A stretch of DNA of 64,000 bases, from the NCBI RefSeq assembly GCF_001721045.1, contig NZ_MDER01000070.1, positions 124,001-188,000 on the forward strand, written 5' to 3'. The position numbers and the translations under genes were made by a program. The notes under the pieces are model-generated. The model made no database searches, had not been told where the DNA came from, and worked only from the letters and a program-made list of their open reading frames with translations. This document shows, in pieces, positions 55,700 through 64,000 of the stretch; within the stretch, counting starts at the first letter, position 1; each line of letters begins with the position of its first letter. Origin of the DNA: Paenibacillus nuruki. Lineage in GTDB: Bacteria; Bacillota; Bacilli; Paenibacillales; Paenibacillaceae.

Positions 55700-58312
55700 A
55701 TGGCTGTTAAAAATGATGCTAGTCGTAACGTGGAATTGAGTGCACAGGAAGAAATTCAAAAGTTAATCGATAAAGCGAATAAAGCACATGCCGCATTTAT
55801 GAATATGGATCAAGAACAAATTGATAACATTGTACAAGCAATGGCATTAGCGGGCTTGGATCAACATATGTATCTTGCCAAACTAGCTGTTGAAGAAACA
55901 GGCAGAGGCGTATATGAAGATAAAATTATCAAAAACATGTTCGCTACTGAATATGTGTATCATGGTATCAAAAATGAAAAAACAGTCGGTATTATAGAAG
56001 ATAACGATTATGAAAGCTTCCAAAAAATTGCTGAACCTGTCGGAATCATCATGGGGATTACACCGGTAACGAACCCAACTTCGACTACTATGTTCAAATC
56101 TTTGATCTCAATCAAAACACGTAACCCAATCATTTTCGGCTTCCATCCATCTGCACAGAATTGTAGTAAAGAATCCGCTCGCATCTTACTTGAAGCGGCT
56201 GTCAAACATGGTGCACCTGCGGATTGTATCCAATGGATCGATGCTCCTTCAATGGACAAAACAAATGCATTAATGAATCATCCTGATGTAGCGTTAATCT
56301 TAGCTACTGGTGGTGGCGCAATGGTTAAAGCAGCATATAGCTGTGGTAAACCTGCACTTGGCGTAGGTCCTGGTAACGTTCCTGCTTTTATAGAGAAAAG
56401 TGCTGACTTGCAACAAGCAGTGAATGACTTGATTCTTTCCAAATCATTTGATAACGGTATGATTTGTGCTTCTGAACAAGCAGTAGTTATTGAAGAACCT
56501 GTTTATGAAAAAGTGAAAAAATTAATGATAGATAACGGTTGTTACTTTGTAACTAAAGAAGAAGCAGGCAAATTAACGAACGGTGCAATGAATACAGACA
56601 AATGTGCAGTGAACCCTTCTATCGTAGGTCAATCTGCTGTCAAAATTGCTGAACTTTGTGGAATTACCGTTCCAGCCGATACCAAAATACTGGTAGCAGA
56701 ATTGGAAGGCGTAGGTACTAAATTCCCATTATCTGCTGAAAAATTAAGCCCTGTACTGGCTTGCTATAAAGTTAAAAACGCGGATCAAGGGATTGAACGT
56801 GCTGCACAAATTGTAGAATTTGGCGGTATGGGTCACTCTTCAGCTATCCATTCTAATAATGATGAAGTTATTCAGAAGTTCTCTAATCGTCTACAAACTG
56901 GACGTATTATCGTGAACTCTCCTTCTACACATGGTGCAATTGGTGACATTTACAATACGAACTTACCATCTTTAACACTAGGTTGTGGATCTTATGGTCG
57001 TAACTCTACTTCTTCTAACGTAAGTGCTGTGAATCTGATTAATGTGAAAAGGGTGGCTCGTCGTACTGTGAATATGCAATGGTTCAAAATACCTTCTAAA
57101 GTTTATTTTGAAAAAGGCGCAACTCAATACCTTGCTAAAATGCCTGATATTAGTCGTGTAGTGATCGTAACAGATGCGATGATGGTACAACTTGGTTATG
57201 TTGAAAAAGTACAACATTACTTGCGTCAACGCCAGACTCCAGTTGTTGTTGAAGTGTTCTCTGATGTAGAACCAGATCCATCAACTGCTACTGTAGAACG
57301 TGGTCGTCAAATGATGGAACGTTTCCAACCGGACTGCATTATCGCTCTTGGTGGTGGATCTCCTATGGATGCTGCTAAAGGCATGTGGATGTTCTACGAA
57401 TATCCTGATACTGAATTTGATAACCTAAAACAAAAATTCATGGATATCCGCAAACGGATCTACAAATACCCACATTTGGGACAAAAAGCACAATTTGTAG
57501 CGATTCCAACGACTTCAGGTACAGGTTCTGAAGTAACATCATTCGCAGTTATTACAGATAAAGAAAAAGGCAACACAAAATATCCTTTGGCTGACTATGA
57601 ATTAACACCAGACGTAGCAATTATCGATCCTGAATTTGTATACTCTTTACCTCGTGTAGCTGTTGCTGATACAGGTATGGACGTATTGACTCATGCGATT
57701 GAAGCTTATGTATCTGTAATGGCAAGTGACTTTACCGATGGACTAGCGATCAAAGCGATTCAACTGGTATTCCAATATCTAGAACAGTCTGCTCTAACAG
57801 GCGACAAACTGGCTCGTGAAAAAATGCATAATGCTTCTACGATTGCAGGTATGGCATTTGCGAATGCATTCTTAGGGATTAACCATAGCTTGGCACATAA
57901 ATGGGGTGGACAATACCATACAGCACACGGTCGTACCAATGCGATCTTGTTGCCACACGTTATCCGCTACAATGCGAAAAAACCAACTAAATTCGCAGCG
58001 TTCCCTAAATATTCTCACTTTATTGCTCACGAACGTTATGCTGAGATTGCTCGTATCTTGGGATTGCCAGCACGCACAACCGAAGAAGGCGTGAACAGCT
58101 TAATCAATGCTATTCGTGACTTGAACCGCAAACTAGGTATTCCTGAAACGTTTGAAGCATTGGGCTTTGATGCAAAAGACTTTGAATCTCGTGTAGATTA
58201 CCTTGCTGACCGTGCATTTGAAGATCAATGTACAACAGCGAATCCTAAATTACCTTTAGTGACTGAACTAGCTGATGTATACCGCAACGCATTCTATGGT
58301 CGATTTGAATAA
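55700..58312 (+). CDS. adhE: Bifunctional acetaldehyde-CoA / alcohol dehydrogenase AdhE
   Basis: 870 residues. The N-terminal aldehyde dehydrogenase half holds the catalytic cysteine in [12 protein letters not shown]. The C-terminal iron-dependent alcohol dehydrogenase half holds [15 protein letters not shown] and the metal histidines in [20 protein letters not shown]. It turns acetyl-CoA into ethanol, reoxidising two NADH. ATG 55700 is nine bases after GGAGG; the ATG at 55691 touches that site and is unlikely. Together with pflB/pflA and fnr it forms an anaerobic ethanol-forming module. Confidence 0.96.
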   Translation: MAVKNDASRNVELSAQEEIQKLIDKANKAHAAFMNMDQEQIDNIVQAMALAGLDQHMYLAKLAVEETGRGVYEDKIIKNMFATEYVYHGIKNEKTVGIIEDNDYESFQKIAEPVGIIMGITPVTNPTSTTMFKSLISIKTRNPIIFGFHPSAQNCSKESARILLEAAVKHGAPADCIQWIDAPSMDKTNALMNHPDVALILATGGGAMVKAAYSCGKPALGVGPGNVPAFIEKSADLQQAVNDLILSKSFDNGMICASEQAVVIEEPVYEKVKKLMIDNGCYFVTKEEAGKLTNGAMNTDKCAVNPSIVGQSAVKIAELCGITVPADTKILVAELEGVGTKFPLSAEKLSPVLACYKVKNADQGIERAAQIVEFGGMGHSSAIHSNNDEVIQKFSNRLQTGRIIVNSPSTHGAIGDIYNTNLPSLTLGCGSYGRNSTSSNVSAVNLINVKRVARRTVNMQWFKIPSKVYFEKGATQYLAKMPDISRVVIVTDAMMVQLGYVEKVQHYLRQRQTPVVVEVFSDVEPDPSTATVERGRQMMERFQPDCIIALGGGSPMDAAKGMWMFYEYPDTEFDNLKQKFMDIRKRIYKYPHLGQKAQFVAIPTTSGTGSEVTSFAVITDKEKGNTKYPLADYELTPDVAIIDPEFVYSLPRVAVADTGMDVLTHAIEAYVSVMASDFTDGLAIKAIQLVFQYLEQSALTGDKLAREKMHNASTIAGMAFANAFLGINHSLAHKWGGQYHTAHGRTNAILLPHVIRYNAKKPTKFAAFPKYSHFIAHERYAEIARILGLPARTTEEGVNSLINAIRDLNRKLGIPETFEALGFDAKDFESRVDYLADRAFEDQCTTANPKLPLVTELADVYRNAFYGRFE

Positions 58313-58345
58313 ATAGACCTGTCTGACAAGTAAAATGATAGTTTG

Positions 58346-58402
58346 AAAAAAGGATCACTCCACACATGCTGTTATAGCAGTACGTTGGAGTTGATCCTTT
58401 TT
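58346..58402 (+). terminator. Terminator after adhE
   Basis: AAAAAGGATCA pairs with TGATCCTTTTT, with inner CCA/TGG pairs, around a long loop. Confidence 0.8.
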
Positions 58403-58572
58403 CCTTCTTATTTAACTTGTATCGCTAGGAATATACTTTCAAGATATATGGTTGAAAATAAAAAACAAAGCAAATATGGAATGCCACCTTATCCTAAAGA
58501 ACGATCTCCTAGTTTGCGATATTAGCAGAACTAAAGAGAACCGTTCTTTTGTTTGTAGAGAGGAGTGATGCG

Positions 58573-58610
58573 ATGTCCAACATTATTCTATAGCTTGTAT
58601 ATAGAATAAT
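58573..58610 (+). other. Micro-ORF with overlapping hairpin in the adhE-pflB gap
   Basis: GAGAGGAG is followed by a six-codon ORF (MSNIIL, 58573-58593). Its 3' half overlaps an 11-bp stem, ATTATTCTATA (58582-58592) with TATAGAATAAT (58600-58610). Nothing follows that it would obviously control. It may be a relic or chance. The rest of the 688-bp gap has the FNR sites and no gene. Confidence 0.35.
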
Positions 58611-58817
58611 ACAGAAATAGTGTGATGTATTTCGTTGTTAGAAGCCGTAAATTCTTGTATGATGCTACAGCTATTTGCAGTGAATGATGATGTGTATTTT
58701 TGTATTAGTAGATTCATATCACTGTATTCACTGTGCAAATCGTTATTTACTTATTGTGTAACAGGCTTGGTTGTGAACTGTAGTAGTTATTTTTAAAAAC
58801 TGTTATAGATACAGAAT

Positions 58818-58833
58818 GTGATAAAAATCATAA
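58818..58833. promoter_or_regulatory. Upstream degenerate FNR box of pflB
   Basis: TGTGA-N6-TCATA, one mismatch, 31 bp upstream of the main box (centre near -72.5). Confidence 0.45.
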
Positions 58834-58848
58834 TAAAAATGCTATTTT

Positions 58849-58891
58849 GTGATAAATGTCACATACTCTGCTTATGAATTGCATCATAATA
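58849..58891 (+). promoter_or_regulatory. FNR-dependent promoter of pflB
   Basis: Perfect TGTGA-N6-TCACA (58849-58864), with CATAAT as -10 at 58886-58891. A start near 58898 puts the site at -41.5, the same geometry as adhE. Confidence 0.75.
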
Positions 58892-59000
58892 AAGACATAG
58901 CCGGAGGGAGAAAACAACAGCTTCCGGTATCGTGTAGGCGAGACAAGCAATAGTGTAAATGGTTTTGTGATTTTATTCACAAATAATGGAGGGATTATCA

Positions 59001-61268
59001 ATGTCAGTTATCGAAAGAAATGTACAGGATAATTTAAAACAAGACGCATGGCGCAATTTCAAATCAGGTAAATGGGCAAAACATGTAGATACTCGCGACT
59101 TTATTGAACAAAATATTAGTGCGTATCAAGGAAACGAAACATTCCTAGCTGGCCCTACTTCAAATACAAAAGACTTGTGGGATATCATTTCCAAACTATC
59201 TAAAGAAGAAATCGAACGTGGTGGCGTATGGGATGTAGATGCTGCAACACCTTCTACAATCACTTCACACGGTCCTGGTTACTTGGACAAAGACAAAGAA
59301 CAAATCGTCGGTGTTCAAACAGATGCTCCTTTCCGTCGTTCATTACAACCGTTCGGTGGTATCAAAATGATGATCGATGCTTGTAAAGCATATGGCTTTG
59401 AAGTACCAGAACAAATCATTGATATCTTTACAAACATTCGTAAAACGCATAACCAGGGTGTATTCGATGCTTATACTTCTGATATGAGAGCAGCACGTAA
59501 AGCAGGTATTATTACAGGCTTACCAGATGCTTACGGTCGTGGACGTATTATCGGTGACTATCGCCGCGTAGCATTATACGGTGTAGACTTCCTAATTAAT
59601 GAAAGAAAACAAGATTTGAATGATATGGAAGTTGACGTGATTGATGAAGATGTGATTCGTCTTCGTGAAGAAGTATCAGAACAAATTCGTGCTCTAGGCG
59701 AATTGAAAAAAATGGCTGAAATGCATGGCTTCGATATTTCCAAACCAGCACAAACAGCAAAAGAAGCGTTCCAATGGGTATACTTCGGTTACCTTGCAGC
59801 AATCAAAGAACAAAATGGTGCAGCGATGTCTCTAGGACGTGTATCTTCTTTCCTTGATATCTACATCGAACGTGATGTTAAAGAAGGCACAATGACAGAA
59901 CAACAAGCTCAAGAATTGGTTGACCATTTCGTTATGAAATTGCGTATCGTTAAATTCTTACGTACTCCAGATTACAACGAATTGTTCAGTGGTGATCCTA
60001 CATGGGTAACGGAATCAATCGGTGGTATGGCTGTCGATGGCAAAACATTAGTTACCAAAAACAGCTTCCGTTTCTTGCATACATTGTACAACTTGGGACC
60101 TGCACCAGAACCTAACTTGACTGTATTGTGGTCAGAACAATTGCCAGAAGCTTTCAAAAAATTCTGTGCTAAAGTTTCAATCGAAACCAGTTCGATCCAA
60201 TACGAAAATGATGATCTGATGCGTCCAATCTATGGCGACGATTATGGTATTGCTTGCTGTGTATCCGCTATGCGTATTGGTAAACAAATGCAATTCTTCG
60301 GAGCTCGTGCAAACCTTGCTAAAGCACTATTGTATGCAATCAACGGTGGACGTGATGAGAAATCAGGCGTTCAAGTAGGCCCTGAATACCCTGCAATCAC
60401 TTCTGAAGTGCTTGAATATGACGAAGTCATGAAACGCTTCAAAGCCATGATGGAATGGTTAGGCAAATTGTATATGAACACATTGAACGTTATCCATTAC
60501 ATGCATGATAAATACAGCTACGAACGTATCGAAATGGCACTACATGATCGTGATATCTTACGTACAATGGCTTGCGGTATTGCGGGTCTATCAGTAGCAG
60601 CTGACTCATTAAGTGCTATTAAATACGCTAAAGTAACACCAATTCGTGACGAACGCGGTATTGCTGTAGATTTCAAAATCGAGGGTGAATATCCTTGCTA
60701 CGGTAACAACGATGATAAAGTCGATCAGATTGCTGTTGAATTGGTCGAAACATTTATGAGTATGATTCGCAAAAACAAAGCATACCGTGGTGCTACACCA
60801 ACACAATCAGTATTAACAATTACTTCTAACGTAGTATATGGTAAAAAAACAGGTACAACACCAGATGGACGTAAAGCTGGCGAACCATTCGCACCAGGTG
60901 CTAACCCTATGCACGGACGCGATACCAAAGGTGCTCTTGCATCTCTAAGTTCTGTTGCGAAATTACCATACGAAGATAGCTTAGATGGTATTTCTAACAC
61001 ATTCTCTATCGTGCCAAAAGCATTAGGTAAAGAAGAAGAAATTCGCAAAACTAACCTTGTATCTATGCTTGATGGATACTTCGGTAGCAATGCCCATCAC
61101 TTGAACGTTAACGTATTCGCTCGTGAGCAATTACTAGACGCAATGGAACACCCAGAAAACTATCCACAATTAACCATCCGTGTATCTGGATATGCTGTTA
61201 ACTTTGTTAAATTGACTCGTGAACAACAAATGGATGTCATCAACCGCACATTCCACGGATCAATGTAA
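59001..61268 (+). CDS. pflB: Pyruvate formate-lyase
   Basis: 755 residues. This glycyl-radical enzyme cleaves pyruvate with CoA into acetyl-CoA and formate, without oxygen. The active-site cysteine pair is in [13 protein letters not shown] and the radical glycine near the C-terminus in [15 protein letters not shown] 59001 is seven bases after GGAGGG; the ATG at 58986 precedes that site. Codon use is optimised, as expected for a highly expressed gene. pflA, its activase, is next. Confidence 0.97.
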   Translation: MSVIERNVQDNLKQDAWRNFKSGKWAKHVDTRDFIEQNISAYQGNETFLAGPTSNTKDLWDIISKLSKEEIERGGVWDVDAATPSTITSHGPGYLDKDKEQIVGVQTDAPFRRSLQPFGGIKMMIDACKAYGFEVPEQIIDIFTNIRKTHNQGVFDAYTSDMRAARKAGIITGLPDAYGRGRIIGDYRRVALYGVDFLINERKQDLNDMEVDVIDEDVIRLREEVSEQIRALGELKKMAEMHGFDISKPAQTAKEAFQWVYFGYLAAIKEQNGAAMSLGRVSSFLDIYIERDVKEGTMTEQQAQELVDHFVMKLRIVKFLRTPDYNELFSGDPTWVTESIGGMAVDGKTLVTKNSFRFLHTLYNLGPAPEPNLTVLWSEQLPEAFKKFCAKVSIETSSIQYENDDLMRPIYGDDYGIACCVSAMRIGKQMQFFGARANLAKALLYAINGGRDEKSGVQVGPEYPAITSEVLEYDEVMKRFKAMMEWLGKLYMNTLNVIHYMHDKYSYERIEMALHDRDILRTMACGIAGLSVAADSLSAIKYAKVTPIRDERGIAVDFKIEGEYPCYGNNDDKVDQIAVELVETFMSMIRKNKAYRGATPTQSVLTITSNVVYGKKTGTTPDGRKAGEPFAPGANPMHGRDTKGALASLSSVAKLPYEDSLDGISNTFSIVPKALGKEEEIRKTNLVSMLDGYFGSNAHHLNVNVFAREQLLDAMEHPENYPQLTIRVSGYAVNFVKLTREQQMDVINRTFHGSM

Positions 61269-61402
61269 TAGAAACTTTTTAACAATAGTCAAAGCAATAA
61301 AGCTAATTAAAGTAAGAAATGTAATCAAAGATGGTAACTGCTAACCAACAATGAATGATATAAGTTGGGCTGAAAATGTCACTCTAACTACTGAGTGAAG
61401 GA

Positions 61403-61515
61403 AATAGAATTATTTTGGAGAAGCGAAGCGTTCGCCTTTAAGATTGGGATATCGACTGCGAGAGCAGTTCATTCCAGATATCCGATCTTAACAGCGATCG
61501 TAAAAATAATCTATT
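61403..61515 (+). other. Nested RNA structure between pflB and pflA
   Basis: An outer 13-bp stem (AATAGA-TTATTTT, 61403-61416, with 61503-61515, one bulge) encloses a small GCGAA-GCG-TTCGC hairpin and a second long stem. That second stem pairs 61438-61444 and 61447-61453 with 61477-61483 and 61485-61491, topped by ACTGC-GAGA-GCAGT. There is no T run, so it is not an ordinary terminator. It fills most of the 325-bp gap. It could be an mRNA-processing site, an attenuator or a dispersed repeat. Confidence 0.65.
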
Positions 61516-61593
61516 AACGTAACGGAGCTAGCTAGAGCTATACATTTTGCAACGACTTATATACATCAACTCAGACGAAAGGGGTGATTGATC

Positions 61594-62331
61594 ATGGTAA
61601 AAGGCCGTGTTCACTCGCTAGAAACGTTCGGTACCGTCGATGGCCCGGGCATACGATTTGTACTATTTATGCAGGGTTGTCTGATGAAATGCCAATACTG
61701 TCATAACCCTGATACATGGAATTTGGACGGAGGTAAAGTGATGGAGCTAGAAGAAGTTCTAGCTGAAATTGAACCTTACTTGAGTTACTACCGTTCTTCA
61801 GGTGGAGGATTGACGGTATCTGGTGGAGAACCAACGTTGCAAGCTCCTTTTGTCAGAGAATTGTTCAAAGCAGTCAAAGACCGTTGGAACCTGAATACAA
61901 CACTGGACAGCAATGGATTCAATGAACCTAACAAAATCCATGAACTGCTTGAAGTTACTGATTTAGTCTTGCTTGATATTAAGCATATCAATAATGAAAA
62001 GCACAAAAAATTAACCGGTGTATCAAATGAACGCACTCTACACACAGCACAATGGCTATCTGATAATGGACGCAAAATGTGGATACGCCATGTGTTTGTA
62101 CCTGGCATTAATGATGCTGAAGAAGATCTGATCGCTTTAGGAGAATTTATCGGCACATTAAAAGGGGTAGAGAAATTCGAAATCTTACCTTATCATCAGA
62201 TGGGCATCTACAAATGGGAAGCATTGGGACGCATCTATCCGCTGGATGGGGTTCCTTCGCCAACCGAAGAAGAAGTAGAACGTGCGTATCGTCTGATTGA
62301 GCAAGGTCGTCGTCAAGTCTCTTGTGTCTAA
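61594..62331 (+). CDS. pflA: Pyruvate formate-lyase activating enzyme
   Basis: 245-residue radical-SAM enzyme that places the glycyl radical on PflB. The cluster motif is FMQGCLMKCQYCHNPDTW, preceded by ETFGTVDGPGIRFV and followed by SGGGLTVSGGEPTLQ. ATG 61594 is seven bases after GGGGTG; TTG 61588 is too close. It is about 325 bp after pflB with no clear promoter, so it is probably read through from pflB. Confidence 0.96.
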   Translation: MVKGRVHSLETFGTVDGPGIRFVLFMQGCLMKCQYCHNPDTWNLDGGKVMELEEVLAEIEPYLSYYRSSGGGLTVSGGEPTLQAPFVRELFKAVKDRWNLNTTLDSNGFNEPNKIHELLEVTDLVLLDIKHINNEKHKKLTGVSNERTLHTAQWLSDNGRKMWIRHVFVPGINDAEEDLIALGEFIGTLKGVEKFEILPYHQMGIYKWEALGRIYPLDGVPSPTEEEVERAYRLIEQGRRQVSCV

Positions 62332-62402
62332 TCCTCCTCTTTATGAAAATAGATAAATAACAACCATAGTAAGCAAAAAGGGTATATGAACGTGAAGCCA
62401 GA

Positions 62403-62436
62403 AGTCCTTTCCTGATCCATAGGGAAGGACTTTTTG
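62403..62436 (+). terminator. Terminator after pflA
   Basis: AAGTCCTTTCCT pairs with AGGGAAGGACTT (one G-U), followed by TTT. The 301-bp gap contains nothing else recognisable. Confidence 0.85.
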
Positions 62437-62632
62437 GTATCTACATAGTTGAGTAGTGATACGTTATCTGTAATATCAGTTCTTCTTAAAAAACTCCCCA
62501 AAACCCAAACTTTATCCGCTTGTTGCACGCCACCTCGTTATTTATACTTAAATAAGAATATCGATTATCCATATCATATGTATCTTGTTCAGACATCTTT
62601 TCAAAATAGGCTCCAGTACAAGGAGGATATCT

Positions 62633-64000
62633 ATGAACACTATTCAATTATCAGACTTAACATTAGATCAGAAAATCGGACAATTATTTGTATGTGGATT
62701 TCATACCAATGTACCGAACGAACATATTACAGAATTGATCGAAAAATATCATGTCGGTGGAGTGATTTATTTTCGGCGTAATATAGGAACAGCTCGGCAG
62801 ATTACAGACCTTTCCACAGGGTTACAGCAGATTGCTCAGAGGCAAGGATTACCACCGTTATTGATAGCGATCGATCAAGAAGGCGGAATGGTGAGCCGAA
62901 TCGATCAAGATGGAATGAGTCTGATTCCGGGCAATATGACTCTTGGGGCAGTAAATGATGTGGCATTAACGGCAGCCGCTTCAGCGATCAGTGCGCGTGA
63001 ACTACGTACATTAGGGATTAATTTGAATTTTGCGCCTTGTGTCGATGTGAATAATAATCCTCGTAATCCAGTGATTGGCGTCCGTTCTTATTCTGAAAAG
63101 CCTGAAGTAGTAGCTATTCATGGAGCCGCCGCTATTCAAGCGATTCAGCAAGAGTATGTAGCTGCTACAGCCAAGCATTTTCCAGGGCATGGAGATACTG
63201 AGGTGGATTCTCATTATGGATTAGCTTCTGTACCTCATGATAAATTACGCTTAGAACAGATTGAATTATTACCTTTTCGTTCAGCGATAGATGCAGGAGT
63301 CGATGTGATCATGTCGGCTCATGTTATTTTCCCTGCATTTGAACCGGAGCCTATTCCAGCTACATTGTCGCGTAAAGTACTAACCGATTTGCTTCGTATC
63401 GAGATGGGATTTGAAGGATTAATTGTGACTGATTGTCTGGAAATGCATGCGATTGCCAAGCATTTTCCGATACCACAAGCGACTGTTATGGCAGCTCAAG
63501 CCGGAGCAGACCTATTGCTGGTGAGTCATACATTAGAGCACCAGATCGCTGCGATTGAAGCGGTTAAAGAAGCGGTGCAACAAGGTCAGTTATCTGAAGC
63601 TCAAATCGACGCTTCAGTTGAACGAATACTATCACTCAAAGCCAAACATCAGATGGATGCAGCACCTTATACGATAGAAGCGTGGACACAGCGCTTAGAA
63701 CCTGAACCGATCGAACCGGTGTTGCGTGAAATTGCAGAGCGTAGTATTACATTAGTCAAAGACGAAGGGCAATTGCCTTTGCAACTGGATGATAAGGTAC
63801 TCATTATATGGCCACAGGTGACGCGTCTAACCGAAGTGGATGAGCCGACAGGGCATGATGTGAGTTTTGCTCAAGCTCTTAATAGCTATGGGATCGATGC
63901 AACCCAGATTACGATAGATGCTCGCCCGGAACCGGAAGAGATTCAGCAAGTATTAGCAGAAGCAATCCATTATCCCAAAGTGATCTTTGCAGCGTATACA
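62633..64000 (+). CDS. nagZ: Beta-N-acetylhexosaminidase, GH3 family (5' part)
   Basis: The frame is open to the end of the window (456 codons shown). It begins MNTIQLSDLTLDQKIGQLFV after AAGGAGG. Family-3 motifs are present: KHFPGHGDTEVDSHYGL (the Asp-His acid/base pair) and IVTDCLEMHAI (nucleophile aspartate), plus IDQEGGMVSR. These are the features of NagZ-type glucosaminidases that recycle cell-wall GlcNAc. No signal peptide is seen, so the enzyme is probably cytosolic. The second, C-terminal domain is only partly in view. Confidence 0.92.
   Translation, partial: MNTIQLSDLTLDQKIGQLFVCGFHTNVPNEHITELIEKYHVGGVIYFRRNIGTARQITDLSTGLQQIAQRQGLPPLLIAIDQEGGMVSRIDQDGMSLIPGNMTLGAVNDVALTAAASAISARELRTLGINLNFAPCVDVNNNPRNPVIGVRSYSEKPEVVAIHGAAAIQAIQQEYVAATAKHFPGHGDTEVDSHYGLASVPHDKLRLEQIELLPFRSAIDAGVDVIMSAHVIFPAFEPEPIPATLSRKVLTDLLRIEMGFEGLIVTDCLEMHAIAKHFPIPQATVMAAQAGADLLLVSHTLEHQIAAIEAVKEAVQQGQLSEAQIDASVERILSLKAKHQMDAAPYTIEAWTQRLEPEPIEPVLREIAERSITLVKDEGQLPLQLDDKVLIIWPQVTRLTEVDEPTGHDVSFAQALNSYGIDATQITIDARPEPEEIQQVLAEAIHYPKVIFAAYT

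Noticed and set aside
58343-58525. 60-codon ORF after adhE
   Set aside because: Begins inside the adhE terminator and has no ribosome site.
61403-61515. ZTP (pfl) riboswitch, because the motif's old name is pfl
   Set aside because: The ZTP motif refers to folate/purine genes; its conserved bases are absent and the location is after pflB.
62449-62781. 110-codon ORF overlapping the nagZ start
   Set aside because: Out of frame with nagZ, no ribosome site; nagZ has AAGGAGG and clear GH3 motifs.
1-64000. CRISPR arrays, tRNA/rRNA genes, insertion sequences, prophage
   Set aside because: No regularly spaced repeats, no cloverleaf or rRNA sequence recognised, no transposase, integrase or phage genes.

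Overview
The window looks like a chromosomal segment of a low-to-moderate G+C, spore-former-type Firmicute, most probably Paenibacillus or a close relative. The evidence is the Bacillus-like housekeeping order (coaBC-priA-def-fmt-rsmB ... rlmN-prpC-prkC-rsgA-rpe, then divergent rpmB and fakA-degV-recG), strong AGGAGG-type ribosome sites, frequent TTG/GTG starts, and a Bacillus-type FNR with a C-terminal cysteine cluster. No rRNA, tRNA, CRISPR array, prophage or insertion sequence was seen.

Layout. 1-19.5 kb: coenzyme A synthesis, replication restart, translation initiation and rRNA modification, the PrpC/PrkC phosphatase-kinase pair, the ribosome GTPase RsgA, Rpe, L28, fatty-acid kinase and RecG. 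A two-gene island (alpha/beta hydrolase plus TetR repressor with three copies of one palindromic operator) sits between rsmB and rlmN. 19.7-27.7 kb: a small secreted protein, a three-gene ABC importer, and a LytS/LytTR two-component system followed by an OFA-family MFS transporter. The intergenic region of that last pair carries a direct repeat matching the E. coli YpdB site. 28-30.9 kb: a HEAT-repeat protein, an atypical Ser/Thr kinase and a YitT-family membrane protein with a long leader holding two short ORFs. 31-43.4 kb: mixed metabolic and stress genes (MFS, KptA, luciferase-like oxidoreductase, hxlAB with divergent hxlR, an NAD(P)-binding protein, a large coiled-coil membrane protein, MsrAB, a LysM protein, AbrB-like regulator). 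43.4-48 kb: a complete sucrose PTS operon with LacI-type repressor. 48.2-53.2 kb: a sugar-modifying cluster (AraC, Gfo/Idh/MocA, two isomerase/epimerases, ThuA-like). 53.3-62.3 kb: a uracil-DNA-glycosylase-like protein, a second HxlR, then an anaerobic module, fnr with adhE, pflB and pflA. The window ends inside a family-3 beta-N-acetylhexosaminidase gene.

How it works together. Several sections can be read as complete regulatory circuits: FNR with sites at -41.5 of the deduced adhE and pflB promoters; a LacI repressor with two identical operators just downstream of a consensus promoter; a TetR operator that exactly fills a promoter spacer; and a LytTR regulator next to its probable site and target. 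The most interesting unexplained items are the YitT leader (nested short ORFs and hairpins), the nested RNA structure between pflB and pflA, the structure inside the ABC importer operon, and a 15-bp perfect inverted repeat near 28.7 kb. All regulatory statements come from reading the sequence; no alignment, folding or database search was run.
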